DNA of 64,000 nt from Chryseobacterium nakagawai (GCF_900637665.1 NZ_LR134386.1:2596501-2660500), one strand, 5' to 3'. Positions 34,757 to 43,933 are shown, numbered from the stretch's first letter. Notes: generated by a model from the letters alone, not told the origin. A program made the numbers and translations.

Positions 34757-35854
34757 ATGGGAAGGCCACTGTTAGGATTATCCATGATGGCAGAATCTGA
34801 GTTTATTTCAGCTGTTTTGCCATTATTACAAAGCAATTCTATTGAAGTGCTTGAATGGTCGTTTGATACATTCTATAATACGGAAGAACCCGTTTGGCTG
34901 AGTGAGTTGCTTAATTTTTATTCTGAAAACAATCGTTTGGTCGGGCATGGAGTCTATTATTCATTATTTGATGCTCTATGGACTGAAAGGCAAGAACTTT
35001 GGCTTGAAAAACTAAAAGAAGAGTTTCATAAAAGAAAATACAAACATATTACGGAACATTTCGGTTTCATGAATACCGAAAATTTTCATCAGGGAGTACC
35101 ACTGCCGGTATCTCTGCATTCTAAAACATTAGAAATTGGAAAAGACAGACTGTACAGGTTACAAGATGCTGTAGAAGTTCCTGTAGGAATAGAAAATCTT
35201 GCTTTTGCATTTTCATTAGATGACGTAACTGAGCAAGGCGTATTTCTTGATAAATTAACGGAAAATATTGATGGATTCCTGATTCTTGATCTTCACAATA
35301 TCTATTGTCAATCCTGTAATTTCAATGTTGATATGCAGGATATTATCAAACTGTATCCCTTGGATAAAGTCAGGGAAATTCATCTCTCAGGAGGCAGCTG
35401 GCAGGAAAGTGTATACAGTAAGACACCAGTAAGGAGAGATACTCATGATGATGCAATTCCTAAAGAAATTTTGTCTATACTTTCTTCGGTTGTGTTCCAG
35501 TGTAAGAATTTGGAATATATTATCATTGAAAGGCTGGGACATACTATTAATACAGAAGAAAAAAAGAAAAGTTTCCTGGATGATTTTGAGCAGGTCAGAA
35601 CACTGATTGATTCATCAGGTTGGGAGAGAGAGAATGAAGACCTCTGGAATAAGAAAAAAGTGCAATTTCAAAAAGCTCCTTTAGAAGATATGATTCTGCA
35701 TGAAGAACAAACATTGTTAACAAAACTTTTATTTGACAATGCTGGAGTTGCCTCTATTAAAAATCATGAATTCCATTACTTTAGAACAAAAGACTGGGAC
35801 CCGGAGATGATTCTTACCGCTCAGAATATCATTAAAAAATGGAATCCCTATTAA
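34757..35854 (+). CDS. DUF692 / MNIO-family peptide-modifying enzyme
   Basis: 365 residues. The DUF692 barrel (about 1-280) shows the iron-ligand motifs in order: LVGHGVYYSLF, KHITEHFGFM, VGIENLAFAF, LDLHNIYCQSC, REIHLSGGSWQ, RRDTHDDAIP, then IIIERLGH. Multinuclear non-heme iron oxidative enzymes oxidise Cys in precursor peptides. The C-terminal 90 residues (ENEDLWNKKKVQFQKAPLED) are beyond the usual barrel and could be a binding extension. It directly follows the precursor gene and overlaps the long form of the next gene. ChrH-like by context. Confidence 0.82.
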   Translation: MGRPLLGLSMMAESEFISAVLPLLQSNSIEVLEWSFDTFYNTEEPVWLSELLNFYSENNRLVGHGVYYSLFDALWTERQELWLEKLKEEFHKRKYKHITEHFGFMNTENFHQGVPLPVSLHSKTLEIGKDRLYRLQDAVEVPVGIENLAFAFSLDDVTEQGVFLDKLTENIDGFLILDLHNIYCQSCNFNVDMQDIIKLYPLDKVREIHLSGGSWQESVYSKTPVRRDTHDDAIPKEILSILSSVVFQCKNLEYIIIERLGHTINTEEKKKSFLDDFEQVRTLIDSSGWERENEDLWNKKKVQFQKAPLEDMILHEEQTLLTKLLFDNAGVASIKNHEFHYFRTKDWDPEMILTAQNIIKKWNPY

Positions 35855-35886
35855 AAAAGATCTCTAGTAACCACAAACCAAATTAT

Positions 35887-36378
35887 ATGAAAATGACAAC
35901 TCTATTATTAATCATAACAGCCGTATTGACAGCACTTATCGCTGGGCTTTTCTATGCATATTCATGTTCTGTAGTCTTAGGATTAGGAAAATTGCCTGAT
36001 GCGGAATATCTGAAGGCAATGCAAAATATCAACCGAGAAATACTGAATCCTGTATTTTTTATGAGCTTTATGGGGACTGCAATTCTTCTCCCTGTGTCTA
36101 CTTTCTTTTTTCGGGGAGAACAAACGGTTTTTATTTTTCTTTTATTGGCTACATTGGCTTATCTGATCGGAGTTTTTGGGGTTACAGTGGTAGGAAATGT
36201 TCCTATGAATGACCAACTGGATCAATTTGATATTTCCGGTTCTGCTGTTGAAGCGCTTAAGCAAATGCGTGAAAATTTTGAAAGCAGATGGAATTTTCTG
36301 AACAATATAAGAACTGGTTTTTCAGTAGTCAGTATAATATTACTGGTTTGTGCTTGTATCTGGCATAAACAATTATAG
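35887..36378 (+). CDS. DUF1772 membrane protein, third gene of the RiPP operon
   Basis: 163 residues with four hydrophobic helices (about 5-27, 55-75, 82-102, 145-162). The motif AGLFYAYSCSVVLGLGKL with NPVFFMSFMGTA and NVPMNDQLD matches the DUF1772 (anthrone oxygenase-like) family. The ATG at 35887 is preferred over 35839, which lies inside the upstream gene. It probably belongs to the operon and may export or protect against the product, but that is inference only. Confidence 0.7.
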   Translation: MKMTTLLLIITAVLTALIAGLFYAYSCSVVLGLGKLPDAEYLKAMQNINREILNPVFFMSFMGTAILLPVSTFFFRGEQTVFIFLLLATLAYLIGVFGVTVVGNVPMNDQLDQFDISGSAVEALKQMRENFESRWNFLNNIRTGFSVVSIILLVCACIWHKQL

Positions 36379-36511
36379 AGGTAATTTTTATGTTAGGTGA
36401 AAATACTAGGATTTAAATTCCGTATTTCTACGGATTGACTGGAGTTTATTTTATACAGAACTTTGTATTGTTAGTAAGAAGAAATTTTAGACATATAGAA
36501 ATTTTGAAAAA

Positions 36512-36538
36512 AAATTAATAACCAGGACGACTCAGATT
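36512..36538 (+). repeat. Copy of the CTAATAACC element
   Basis: AAATTAATAACCAGGACGAC with CTCAGATT following resembles 31853-31881 (AAACTAATAACCATGAAAAC, CTCAAATT). The - strand reading is TGGTTATTA-like. No gene. Confidence 0.45.
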
Positions 36539-36547
36539 CAAATTGAA

Positions 36548-36574
36548 AAAGGCAGCTCTAATAGAGCTGCCTTT
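36548..36574 (-). terminator. rpe terminator
   Basis: AAAGGCAGCTCT (36548-36559) pairs with AGAGCTGCCTTT (36563-36574), followed on the - strand by TTCAATTT. Confidence 0.8.
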
Positions 36575-36598
36575 GATATGTCTAAACTTATATCTTTT

Positions 36599-37249
36599 TT
36601 AGATTTTCAAAAGTTCAATGGTTCTTTCCGGACTTTCTGCAGAGAATACTGCATTTCCGGCAACCAATACATCAGCTCCGGCTTCGAAAAGTTTAGAAGC
36701 ATTGTCAAGATTCACTCCGCCATCTACTTCGATAAGTGCTGTAGAATTGTTGCTTAAGATAAGGTCTTTTGTTTCGGCAATCTTTTTGTAAGTATTCTCA
36801 ATAAACTTCTGTCCTCCAAATCCGGGATTTACACTCATTAATAAAACAAGATCTACATCTGCAATAATATCTTCAAGCATGAGAACAGGAGTAGATGGGT
36901 TTAAAACAACCCCTGCCTTTGCTCCTTTACTTTGGATGTGGTGGATGGTTCTGTGAAGATGAGTACATGCTTCATAATGTACAGATACAAGGTCAGCACC
37001 ATGATTGATGAATTCATCAACATATTTTTCAGGCTCCACGATCATTAGGTGAACGTCTACAAATTTTTTAGCGTGCTGCTGTACAGTTTTCATTACCGGA
37101 AAACCAAATGAAATGTTAGGGACAAATCTCCCGTCCATTACATCAATATGGAACCAATCTGCCTGAGATCTGTTTAGCATTTCAATATCTCTTTGCAGAT
37201 TCCCAAAGTCTGCAGATAAAAGGGATGGAGCAATAAGCTTCGTTTTCAT
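36599..37249 (-). CDS. rpe: Ribulose-phosphate 3-epimerase
   Basis: 216 residues. Motifs: APSLLSADFGNLQRDIEML; DWFHIDVMDGRFVPNISFG (metal ligands His and Asp); MSVNPGFGGQKFI; and IEVDGGVNLDNA. It interconverts ribulose- and xylulose-5-phosphate in the pentose phosphate pathway. Start ATG at 37249 fits KLIAPSLL. Followed by a terminator. Confidence 0.96.
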   Translation of the reverse strand: MKTKLIAPSLLSADFGNLQRDIEMLNRSQADWFHIDVMDGRFVPNISFGFPVMKTVQQHAKKFVDVHLMIVEPEKYVDEFINHGADLVSVHYEACTHLHRTIHHIQSKGAKAGVVLNPSTPVLMLEDIIADVDLVLLMSVNPGFGGQKFIENTYKKIAETKDLILSNNSTALIEVDGGVNLDNASKLFEAGADVLVAGNAVFSAESPERTIELLKI

Positions 37250-37285
37250 TTTTACTTTTTATACTTTTACTTAGATTTCTCTCTT

Positions 37286-37585
37286 TTAAGAGGGGTTAAC
37301 AACTAAAAAATAATATGAGGAAATACTCCCAAGAAGAATTATTTCTATGATTGTTAGTTTGATGTTATTCATTTTAATAACTAATACTCTATCAATTATA
37401 AATAGTCCTAAAGGTACAATGCTTACAATAAGTAACATTTCAAGAATCATATTGTATCCCGAACCTATTTTCGGTGGATCAAACAGTTTATATATACTTA
37501 AAAATATTATATAACTAAAAAAAAGTGCACTTAAAATGGATATAAAAGTCGGTTTTCGGACTAAATGATAAAAGAAAGCTTTCAT
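37286..37585 (-). CDS. Small three-helix membrane protein
   Basis: 99 residues with hydrophobic helices at about 13-33, 44-64 and 74-94. No known motif. Its start is one base from the end of the M42 gene upstream on the same strand (37585 vs 37587), so it is co-transcribed with that peptidase and perhaps rpe downstream. Confidence 0.5.
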   Translation of the reverse strand: MKAFFYHLVRKPTFISILSALFFSYIIFLSIYKLFDPPKIGSGYNMILEMLLIVSIVPLGLFIIDRVLVIKMNNIKLTIIEIILLGSISSYYFLVVNPS

Positions 37586-37586
37586 C

Positions 37587-38660
37587 TTAATGATATTTCA
37601 GTTTCATTTCTGGCTTAATCTTCAGAACTGTTTCGTAAATCAATTTAATAACATTGGCTACGTCTTCTTTAGATACCATTTCCACTGTTGTGTGCATATA
37701 ACGCAAAGGTAAGGAAATTAACGCACTTGGTACACCTCCGTTAGAGTGAGCAAAAGCATCAGTATCAGTCCCCGTAGACCTGCTTGCTGCAGCTCTTTGG
37801 AAAGGAATCTTTTTTGTTTTTGCTGTATCAATAATTAACTCTCTTATAGTGTGGTGAACACTTGGTGCAAAGAATACTACTGGTCCTGCACCACACTTCT
37901 GGTCTCCTTCTTTTTTCTTTTCAATCATTGGAGTGGTAGTATCGTGCGTTACGTCAGTTACAATAGCAATATTAGGCTTGATTGTGTCGGCAATCATATC
38001 TGCTCCATATAAGCCTACTTCTTCCTGTACGGAATTGGTAATATAAAGACCAAATGGAATCGATTTTTTGTTCTCCTTTAAAAGCCTTGCTACTTCTGCA
38101 ATCATGAAACCTCCGATTCTGTTGTCAAGAGCTCTGCATACAAAATATCTGTCGTTCATTTCAAAGAATTCATCAGGGTAGGTAATCATGCATCCTACAA
38201 AAATTCCCATGTCTTCCACTTCTTTTTTGGAAGTTGCCCCACAATCAATGAAGATGTTTTCTATTTTTGGTGTAGGTTCATTCTGATTTGTTCTTGTATG
38301 AATAGCCGGCCATCCGAATACTCCTTTTACAATTCCGTTTTCTCCATGAATGTGCACTACTTTTGATGGAGCAATAGTTTGGTCTGAGCCTCCATTTCTG
38401 ATTACATAAATCAATCCATCATCCGTAATATAGTTTACATACCACGAGATTTCATCAGCATGAGCTTCAATCACTACTTTAAATTCTGCTTCAGGATTAA
38501 TGATACCGTAGCACGTTCCGTAATGATCCACTTCAATCTTGTCTACATAAGGTCTGATGTAGTCCATCCAAACTTCCTGTCCCTTGTGTTCGTATCCTGT
38601 TGGAGATGAAGTGTTTAAATATTTCTCTAAAAATTTTAAAGATTTCTTTTCAAATTTCAT
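37587..38660 (-). CDS. M42-family metallopeptidase
   Basis: 357 residues. Metal ligands: EAHADEISWYVNYI (His, Asp), the bridging Asp in RALDNRIGGFMIAE, QEEVGLYGADM (Glu pair) and TDVTHDT. A glutamyl aminopeptidase/TET-type fold cleaving N-terminal residues from peptides in the cytoplasm, usually as a dodecamer. The HTTVEMV motif is at the C-terminus. It starts opposite the DUF4294 gene; the intervening space is short. Confidence 0.92.
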   Translation of the reverse strand: MKFEKKSLKFLEKYLNTSSPTGYEHKGQEVWMDYIRPYVDKIEVDHYGTCYGIINPEAEFKVVIEAHADEISWYVNYITDDGLIYVIRNGGSDQTIAPSKVVHIHGENGIVKGVFGWPAIHTRTNQNEPTPKIENIFIDCGATSKKEVEDMGIFVGCMITYPDEFFEMNDRYFVCRALDNRIGGFMIAEVARLLKENKKSIPFGLYITNSVQEEVGLYGADMIADTIKPNIAIVTDVTHDTTTPMIEKKKEGDQKCGAGPVVFFAPSVHHTIRELIIDTAKTKKIPFQRAAASRSTGTDTDAFAHSNGGVPSALISLPLRYMHTTVEMVSKEDVANVIKLIYETVLKIKPEMKLKYH

Positions 38661-38711
38661 AAAAAGGAATGATTTTTGCGTTTAATTTTTGTTCTTATAA
38701 GTGTAAAAATA

Positions 38712-39416
38712 ATGAATTTTAGTAAGATTATCTGTCTTTTTATGTTCTTTTTTGGAGTCAGTGTTTTTGGGCAGAATGATACTGTGGTCGCAAAACCATT
38801 GAATCAATACCCCGCTGAATCTTTGAAAGTAGATGAATTCGGCAATAAGTATTATTACGACGAACAGCAGAAGGTTAAGATCTATGAAGTAAACGGAGAG
38901 CCTGTAGTAGTAATGGATGAGTTGGTTTTGGTTAATAAGCCGAGATTTAATAATCAGTTGGATAAAAATTACTACTATTTCTTAAATAAGAAGTTATATA
39001 GAGTATATCCATTATTTGTAACTGCCTTACAGCAATACAGAGACATTCAGGTAGACATGAATGATATGGATAATAAAGCCAAACGAAAGTTCATAAGAGA
39101 AAGGCAAAATATGCTTGCTGATCAATATGAGAAACAATTGAGAGATCTAACTACTACCGAAGGACAGGTTTTTGCGAAGCTCATGAACCGGGCAACCGGT
39201 AAAAATGTATATGAGATCATTAAAGAGATGAGAGGTGGGTTTAGTGCCTTTTGGTGGAATCTTAAAGGGAAAATGGCAGATATTGATTTGAAAGAGCGAT
39301 ATGATCCCCATAAAAACAGAACCGATGAATTTGTAGAGTCGTTATTACAGTCTAACTGGAATTCAGGGTATTTGAAACCTTACCCCGGAGCAAGCGATTT
39401 TAAAGTAAAGAAATAA
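38712..39416 (+). CDS. DUF4294 domain protein, secreted
   Basis: 234 residues from the ATG at 38712, preferred over 38676 because the signal peptide MNFSKIICLFMFFFGVSVFG begins there. A DUF4294-type domain spans about 60-210 (RVYPLFVTALQQYRDIQ; TGKNVYEIIKEMRGGFSAF). Common in Bacteroidetes; function not established. Convergent with the NUDIX gene across a shared terminator. Confidence 0.78.
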   Translation: MNFSKIICLFMFFFGVSVFGQNDTVVAKPLNQYPAESLKVDEFGNKYYYDEQQKVKIYEVNGEPVVVMDELVLVNKPRFNNQLDKNYYYFLNKKLYRVYPLFVTALQQYRDIQVDMNDMDNKAKRKFIRERQNMLADQYEKQLRDLTTTEGQVFAKLMNRATGKNVYEIIKEMRGGFSAFWWNLKGKMADIDLKERYDPHKNRTDEFVESLLQSNWNSGYLKPYPGASDFKVKK

Positions 39417-39421
39417 TAAAG

Positions 39422-39455
39422 AAAAATTCCTGTAAGTGATCTTACAGGAATTTTT
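39422..39455. terminator. Shared convergent terminator
   Basis: AAAAATTCCTGTAAG (39422-39436) pairs with CTTACAGGAATTTTT (39441-39455). It overlaps the stop codon of the - strand NUDIX gene. Confidence 0.85.
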
Positions 39456-39858
39456 CTTTTAGTTTATCAAATACGATTTTATCTATAGGAAGTGGGAAAG
39501 GATTATCCGGTGTGTCAATATCCATCCATTCCGTTTTTTCAATGCAAGGATCCAAAATAAGGAATTCCTTTTCATCAACAATATTTACAAGATAGTAGAT
39601 AGTCAGAAGCTGTTCATTTTCCCTGAATCGGGAAACAAGAAAGTCTTCCTGAGTATAAAAATGTTCTATACAATCTATTTTCACATTCAGTTCTTCATCA
39701 AATTCACGGTGCAAGCATTCCAAGGTCCCTTCACCATACTCTAATCCGCCGCCTGGAAATTTCACTAAAGGTTCGCCGGCATATTCTTCAAATAAAGTGA
39801 GTACTTTTCTCTCTTTTACCACGCAGCCATACACTCTAATGTTGATCTTGTCTATCAT
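39442..39858 (-). CDS. NUDIX hydrolase
   Basis: 138 residues. NUDIX box in GGGLEYGEGTLECLHREF then DEELNV (about 35-58), with the REFDEE metal site. N-terminal strand INIRVYGCVVKERKVLTLF. The substrate is unknown; this is an ADP-ribose or mutT-like small subfamily. Its stop codon is within the shared terminator. Confidence 0.88.
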   Translation of the reverse strand: MIDKINIRVYGCVVKERKVLTLFEEYAGEPLVKFPGGGLEYGEGTLECLHREFDEELNVKIDCIEHFYTQEDFLVSRFRENEQLLTIYYLVNIVDEKEFLILDPCIEKTEWMDIDTPDNPFPLPIDKIVFDKLKEKFL

Positions 39859-39969
39859 ATATATAATGTATCATATTTTGTATAGCTAAGGTAAGCAATT
39901 TTGGGAGGAGTTTAGTGATTCAAAGGATGAAAATATTGAAAAAGTAAACCGTTCTATATCTTTTGTTAT

Positions 39970-40644
39970 TTACTGCTTTATTGCATTAATCATTTCTCTT
40001 TTTCCTGGAGGTCCCTGTTTTTTCTCAACCTGAAAATTCAACTCCTGAAGGATTCTTCTTACGCTTCCTTTAGAAGAGTAGGTTGTTAATAATCCGTTAA
40101 TGGCCATTTTGTCAGATATCAGTTCAAATAATGGTTTTTCCCATAGGTCTGGCTGTACTCGTGCCCCGAAACAGTCGAAATAAACAAGGTTGATTTCAGG
40201 CAAATCTATGTTCTTTAGATCAAAAAAATCACATTCTATCTTTTTAAGGTTGAATCCACTAATGATTTCTACTGAGTTTTCCCATTCTGCCAGATGAATT
40301 TTCTGATAAATATTTTTAAACTCTGGGTTATCGAAAAGTTCAAAATAGGCTAAATCGTTAACTTCGGATTCATTTATTGGGTATTTTTCGAGCGAAAAAT
40401 AATTGATGACATGATTTTTGTCAGTTTTTAAATATTCATTAATTGTTACCAAAACATTCAAACCTGTTCCAAAACCTAGTTCTAAAATATTAATTTCGCA
40501 ATCATTGATTAAGTTTAATCCATTTTTGATAAACACATGTTCTGCTTCCTGAAGAGCCCCATGATGAGAATGATAATTTTCATTTAAATCATTGATAAAC
40601 AGTGTTTTACTTCCGTCGTTTGTGGTCTTAATTTCTCTTTTCAA
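39970..40644 (-). CDS. mnmD: tRNA mnm5s2U34 methyltransferase MnmD
   Basis: 224 residues. SAM-binding motif NILELGFGTGLNVL (about 50-63); the DUF752 signature HHGALQEAEHVFI at the N-terminus; LVYFDCFGARVQPDLWEKP; and TYSSKGSVRRIL. It transfers methyl groups to the wobble uridine of tRNA. Only the methyltransferase (MnmD) domain is present, without the FAD part of E. coli MnmC. Divergent from ilvE. Confidence 0.88.
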   Translation of the reverse strand: MKREIKTTNDGSKTLFINDLNENYHSHHGALQEAEHVFIKNGLNLINDCEINILELGFGTGLNVLVTINEYLKTDKNHVINYFSLEKYPINESEVNDLAYFELFDNPEFKNIYQKIHLAEWENSVEIISGFNLKKIECDFFDLKNIDLPEINLVYFDCFGARVQPDLWEKPLFELISDKMAINGLLTTYSSKGSVRRILQELNFQVEKKQGPPGKREMINAIKQ

Positions 40645-40657
40645 GCTAATTTTTTGT

Positions 40658-40665
40658 CAAATTTA
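40658..40665 (-). promoter_or_regulatory. -7 promoter box of mnmD
   Basis: TAAATTTG on the - strand, 13 bases before the ATG at 40644. Confidence 0.45.
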
Positions 40666-40696
40666 CTCTAAAATTTTTATATTTAGAAAATTATAT

Positions 40697-40704
40697 TAAA
40701 TTTG
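40697..40704 (+). promoter_or_regulatory. -7 promoter box of ilvE
   Basis: TAAATTTG, 25 bases before the ATG at 40730. No clear -33. Confidence 0.5.
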
Positions 40705-40729
40705 TAGAACATCGTAAAAATTTTAAAAA

Positions 40730-41800
40730 ATGATAATTCAAAAAACTGAAAACTCCAGAATTTCTACATTTGACCCTAACAATTTTTCATTTGGCGGAAC
40801 TTTCATAGATCATATGATTATATGTGAGTACGAAAACGGAAAATGGGGTGATGTAAAATTAGTTCCTTACGGTCCAATACCTTTTACCCCAGCTATGATG
40901 GGAGTAAACTATGGACAAGCTTGTTTTGAAGGTATGAAAGCCTATAAAGACAAAGATGGGCAGGTTTTCCTTTTCAGGCCTGAAAAGAATTTTGAACGTA
41001 TCAACAAGTCAGCGAAGCGTCTTGCTATGCCTGAGGTGACTGAGGAAATGTTTTTAGACGGATTAAAAGCATTAGTAGATATCGACAGAGACTGGATTCC
41101 TCAGGGAGAAGGAATGTCTTTATATATCAGACCATTAATTTTTGCTACAGAAGAAGCTTTGAAAGCAAGAGTTTCTGAAAAATATATGTTTGCTATTGTA
41201 GCAACACCAGCGAAGAGCTATTATTCAGAGCCGGTTTCTGTAAAAATCTCTGACCACTATTCAAGAGCAGCAAACGGTGGAGTAGGTTCTGCTAAAGCGG
41301 CAGGTAATTACGCGGCTTCTTTCTATCCAACTCAATTGGCTATTGAAGAAGGGTATGAGCAAATTATCTGGACTGATGATGCAACTCACGAATATTTCGA
41401 AGAGAGTGGTACAATGAATGTATTTGTAAGAATCAACGATACAATCTATACACCTCCAACCTCTGAGAAAATCCTTGACGGAGTAACAAGAGACAGCTTC
41501 CTTCAATTGGCTAAGAAAAGAGGAATCGAAGTAAAAGTTGAGCCAATTCCGGTAAAAACAGTAATTGAAGCTTTGAAAAACGGTTCTCTTAAAGAAGTAT
41601 GGGGAGTAGGTACTGCAGTGGTAACCACTCAATTCCAGGCTTTAGGATATGAAGGTGAAAAATTAGCCCTTCCAAGATTATCAGACGAAGAAAGCTATGC
41701 AGCGATTCTTAAGAAAGATTTAGTAGATCTTCAAAACAACCTTTCCGAAGATCCATTCGGATGGAGAGTGGTTGTAGATCATGTGTTTGAAACAGTTTAA
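40730..41800 (+). CDS. ilvE: Branched-chain amino acid aminotransferase
   Basis: 356 residues, class IV fold. Motifs: FEGMKAYKDKDG; the RLAMPEVTEEMF helix; the PLP lysine in GSAKAAGNYAASF; EESGTMNVFV; and LDGVTRDSFLQLA. It transfers amino groups to the keto acids of Leu, Ile and Val. Own promoter and a strong terminator; alone in the genome context visible here. Confidence 0.95.
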   Translation: MIIQKTENSRISTFDPNNFSFGGTFIDHMIICEYENGKWGDVKLVPYGPIPFTPAMMGVNYGQACFEGMKAYKDKDGQVFLFRPEKNFERINKSAKRLAMPEVTEEMFLDGLKALVDIDRDWIPQGEGMSLYIRPLIFATEEALKARVSEKYMFAIVATPAKSYYSEPVSVKISDHYSRAANGGVGSAKAAGNYAASFYPTQLAIEEGYEQIIWTDDATHEYFEESGTMNVFVRINDTIYTPPTSEKILDGVTRDSFLQLAKKRGIEVKVEPIPVKTVIEALKNGSLKEVWGVGTAVVTTQFQALGYEGEKLALPRLSDEESYAAILKKDLVDLQNNLSEDPFGWRVVVDHVFETV

Positions 41801-41825
41801 TAGTATCTAAATACATTATAGTAAG

Positions 41826-41848
41826 CCGGGAATTTCCCGGTTTTTTTA
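41826..41848 (+). terminator. ilvE terminator
   Basis: CCGGGA (41826-41831) pairs with TCCCGG (41835-41840), followed by seven T. Confidence 0.85.
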
Positions 41849-41993
41849 TTTTAATACATTAAAATATTGAACAACTCAAATGGTTTTAATATTATTTTAG
41901 ACATTATTGTTATATTGCGGAATTAATACATTACTACATTTCTCTCTCAAGTTTTGTAATTGATTCACGAAATGTGTATTTTCGCAAAAGTTT

Positions 41994-42506
41994 ATGAAAA
42001 AAATACTCTTCATATCAGCCATAAGCCTGTTGAGCTGTAATAGGAATGCACAGACGGCACATCCTCCAGTAGGAGGCGTTTTGAGCCAGAAAGATCTGGA
42101 TGTTTCTAAGAACAGGATGAAAAATCTGAATACCATTGAAAGAGGGCAGATCCAGGATTGGATTAACGGACAAACAATAAAATTTTATCCTACACAGCTT
42201 AATTATTGGGTAACAGTTGATGGTTTTGATCATAGAGAAAGAAGAGCAGATAATACTCTGATTTCCTATTCTTATGAATTGTATGATTTTGACCAGACCA
42301 AGATCTATGATCAGCCTTTTGAAAGAAGAGATGCTAAATTTGGGCATTTTGATGAACTGAAAGCGGTGGAAAATGCTTTGCGTTTTATACATGATGGAGA
42401 GGAAGTGACGCTTTTGGTACCATCTTCTTTGGCTTATGGAACTTTTGGAGATGAAAAGAAAATAGACAATGATATACCATTAATCATAAAATTAAAAGCT
42501 TTATAA
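41994..42506 (+). CDS. gldI: FKBP-type prolyl isomerase lipoprotein, GldI-like
   Basis: 170 residues. Lipobox LLSCNRN (Cys16). An FKBP domain in the C-terminal half: RRADNTLISYSYELYDFD, LRFIHDGEEVTLLVPSSLAYG and IPLIIKLKAL. It resembles GldI of gliding Bacteroidetes, which helps fold gliding/secretion proteins; the gene symbol is tentative. It lies 3 bases before a second prolyl isomerase gene, so the two form an operon. Confidence 0.6.
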   Translation: MKKILFISAISLLSCNRNAQTAHPPVGGVLSQKDLDVSKNRMKNLNTIERGQIQDWINGQTIKFYPTQLNYWVTVDGFDHRERRADNTLISYSYELYDFDQTKIYDQPFERRDAKFGHFDELKAVENALRFIHDGEEVTLLVPSSLAYGTFGDEKKIDNDIPLIIKLKAL

Positions 42507-42509
42507 TAC

Positions 42510-43625
42510 ATGAAATTGTTTAACAAGAATATAATTCTGGCAGCGGCAAGTGTTTCGCTGATGAGTTGTACCCCAATTTATAAAAAAATGAACGTAGACA
42601 AAGAAACTTACGAAGGTCTTAATGACGGACTTTATGCCAATCTTCAAACTACAAAAGGTAACATGATTGTGAAGTTTGAGGACAAGAAAGCACCAGTAAC
42701 TGTAGCCAACTTTATTGGTCTTGCAGAAGGGAAAATCGACAACAAAGCTAAGGCTAAGGGAGTTCCTTATTATGACGGAACTATTTTCCACAGAGTAATC
42801 AAAGATTTCATGATTCAAGGGGGTGATCCTCAGGGAACAGGAATGGGAGATCCTGGATATAAATTTGAAGATGAAAGAAACGATCTTAAACATACAGGAA
42901 AAGGTGTTCTTTCTATGGCAAACTCAGGACCGAATACAAATGGGTCTCAGTTTTTCATTACTGAAGTAGCTACCCCTTGGTTAGACGGAAGACACACGAT
43001 CTTTGGAAAGATAGTAAAAGGGAATGATGTAATTGATACTATTGCTAATGTTGAAAAAGGAGCTCAGGATAAGCCTAAGACTGATATTGTTTTAGAAAAA
43101 GTTTCTATCTTCAGTAAAGGTGATGAATACAAAAACTACGATGCAGCTAAAACTTTTAACGAAGGAAAAGCTAAAATCGCAGAAAATAATAAAGCTTTCA
43201 TCGCTAAAGAAGAAGCGGAAAAAAAGAAAAAAGAAGAAGAGTTCAAAGCAAACCAGGAAAAATTAGTGGAAAGCTTAAAAGCTGGAATGCAAAAAACGGA
43301 ATCAGGTCTTTACTATAAAATCACTAAAACTGCTGACGGTAAAGCTCCAAAAGCAGGTGATAATGTATCTGTACATTATGCAGGTAAATTAGTAGACGGA
43401 ACTGAATTTGATTCTTCATTCAAAAGAAACGAGCCTATCGATATTCCAATCGGAATGGGAAGAGTAATCAAAGGATGGGATGAAGGAATTCTATTATTGA
43501 AAGAAGGTGAAACTGCTACTTTATTAATTCCACCAGCAATGGGTTATGGAGAAAGAGGAGCAGGAGGAGTAATTCCACCAAACTCTTGGTTAGTTTTCGA
43601 TGTTGAGCTTGTAAAAGTAAAATAA
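42510..43625 (+). CDS. Cyclophilin-FKBP fusion prolyl isomerase lipoprotein
   Basis: 371 residues. Lipobox SLMSCTP (Cys20). Cyclophilin domain (about 45-210): YDGTIFHRVIKDFMIQGGDP, NSGPNTNGSQFFIT and WLDGRHTIFGKI. Lys/Glu-rich helix linker (about 220-255: EEAEKKKKEEEFKANQEK). FKBP domain (about 260-371): VSVHYAGKLVDGTEFDSSF and IPPAMGYGERGAGGVIPPNS. A two-fold prolyl isomerase in the periplasm. Fusions of both classes are known in Bacteroidetes. Confidence 0.92.
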   Translation: MKLFNKNIILAAASVSLMSCTPIYKKMNVDKETYEGLNDGLYANLQTTKGNMIVKFEDKKAPVTVANFIGLAEGKIDNKAKAKGVPYYDGTIFHRVIKDFMIQGGDPQGTGMGDPGYKFEDERNDLKHTGKGVLSMANSGPNTNGSQFFITEVATPWLDGRHTIFGKIVKGNDVIDTIANVEKGAQDKPKTDIVLEKVSIFSKGDEYKNYDAAKTFNEGKAKIAENNKAFIAKEEAEKKKKEEEFKANQEKLVESLKAGMQKTESGLYYKITKTADGKAPKAGDNVSVHYAGKLVDGTEFDSSFKRNEPIDIPIGMGRVIKGWDEGILLLKEGETATLLIPPAMGYGERGAGGVIPPNSWLVFDVELVKVK

Positions 43626-43643
43626 TTGAATCTTTAAGATATG

Positions 43644-43674
43644 AAAGCCGTCCTGAAAAGGACGGCTTTTTTAT
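43644..43674 (+). terminator. Terminator of the prolyl isomerase operon
   Basis: GCCGTCC (43647-43653) pairs with GGACGGC (43660-43666), flanked by AAA and TTTTTT. Confidence 0.88.
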
Positions 43675-43721
43675 TTATTTCATAGCAACTATATACAATT
43701 TTAGATTAAGCTATTTTTTCA

Positions 43722-43850
43722 TTCTGTCATTCTGAATACAGACTGAAGGTCTGCGAACGTAGTTCAGAAGTGAAATGAAGAATCTAAATGCATGAATGAA
43801 ACTCTTCCTGCGTTAGAAATTAAAGATTCGGCGTAGCCAATGATAATGGT
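43722..43850. repeat. Intergenic TCATTCTGAAT repeat
   Basis: TCATTCTGTCATTCTGAAT, then CGAACGTAGTTCAGAAGTG and GAAGAATCT: matches the dispersed short repeat familiar from Chryseobacterium gaps. GATTCGGCGTAGCC follows at about 43827-43840. A relative is at 47457-47529. No gene in 43675-43933. Confidence 0.5.
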
Positions 43851-43933
43851 GTAAAATTATATGTAAATGCTACTTTTATTAATAGTGACTTTGTCAACAC
43901 TCTAAAAATGACTATTTTAGTGAAAACTACTTC

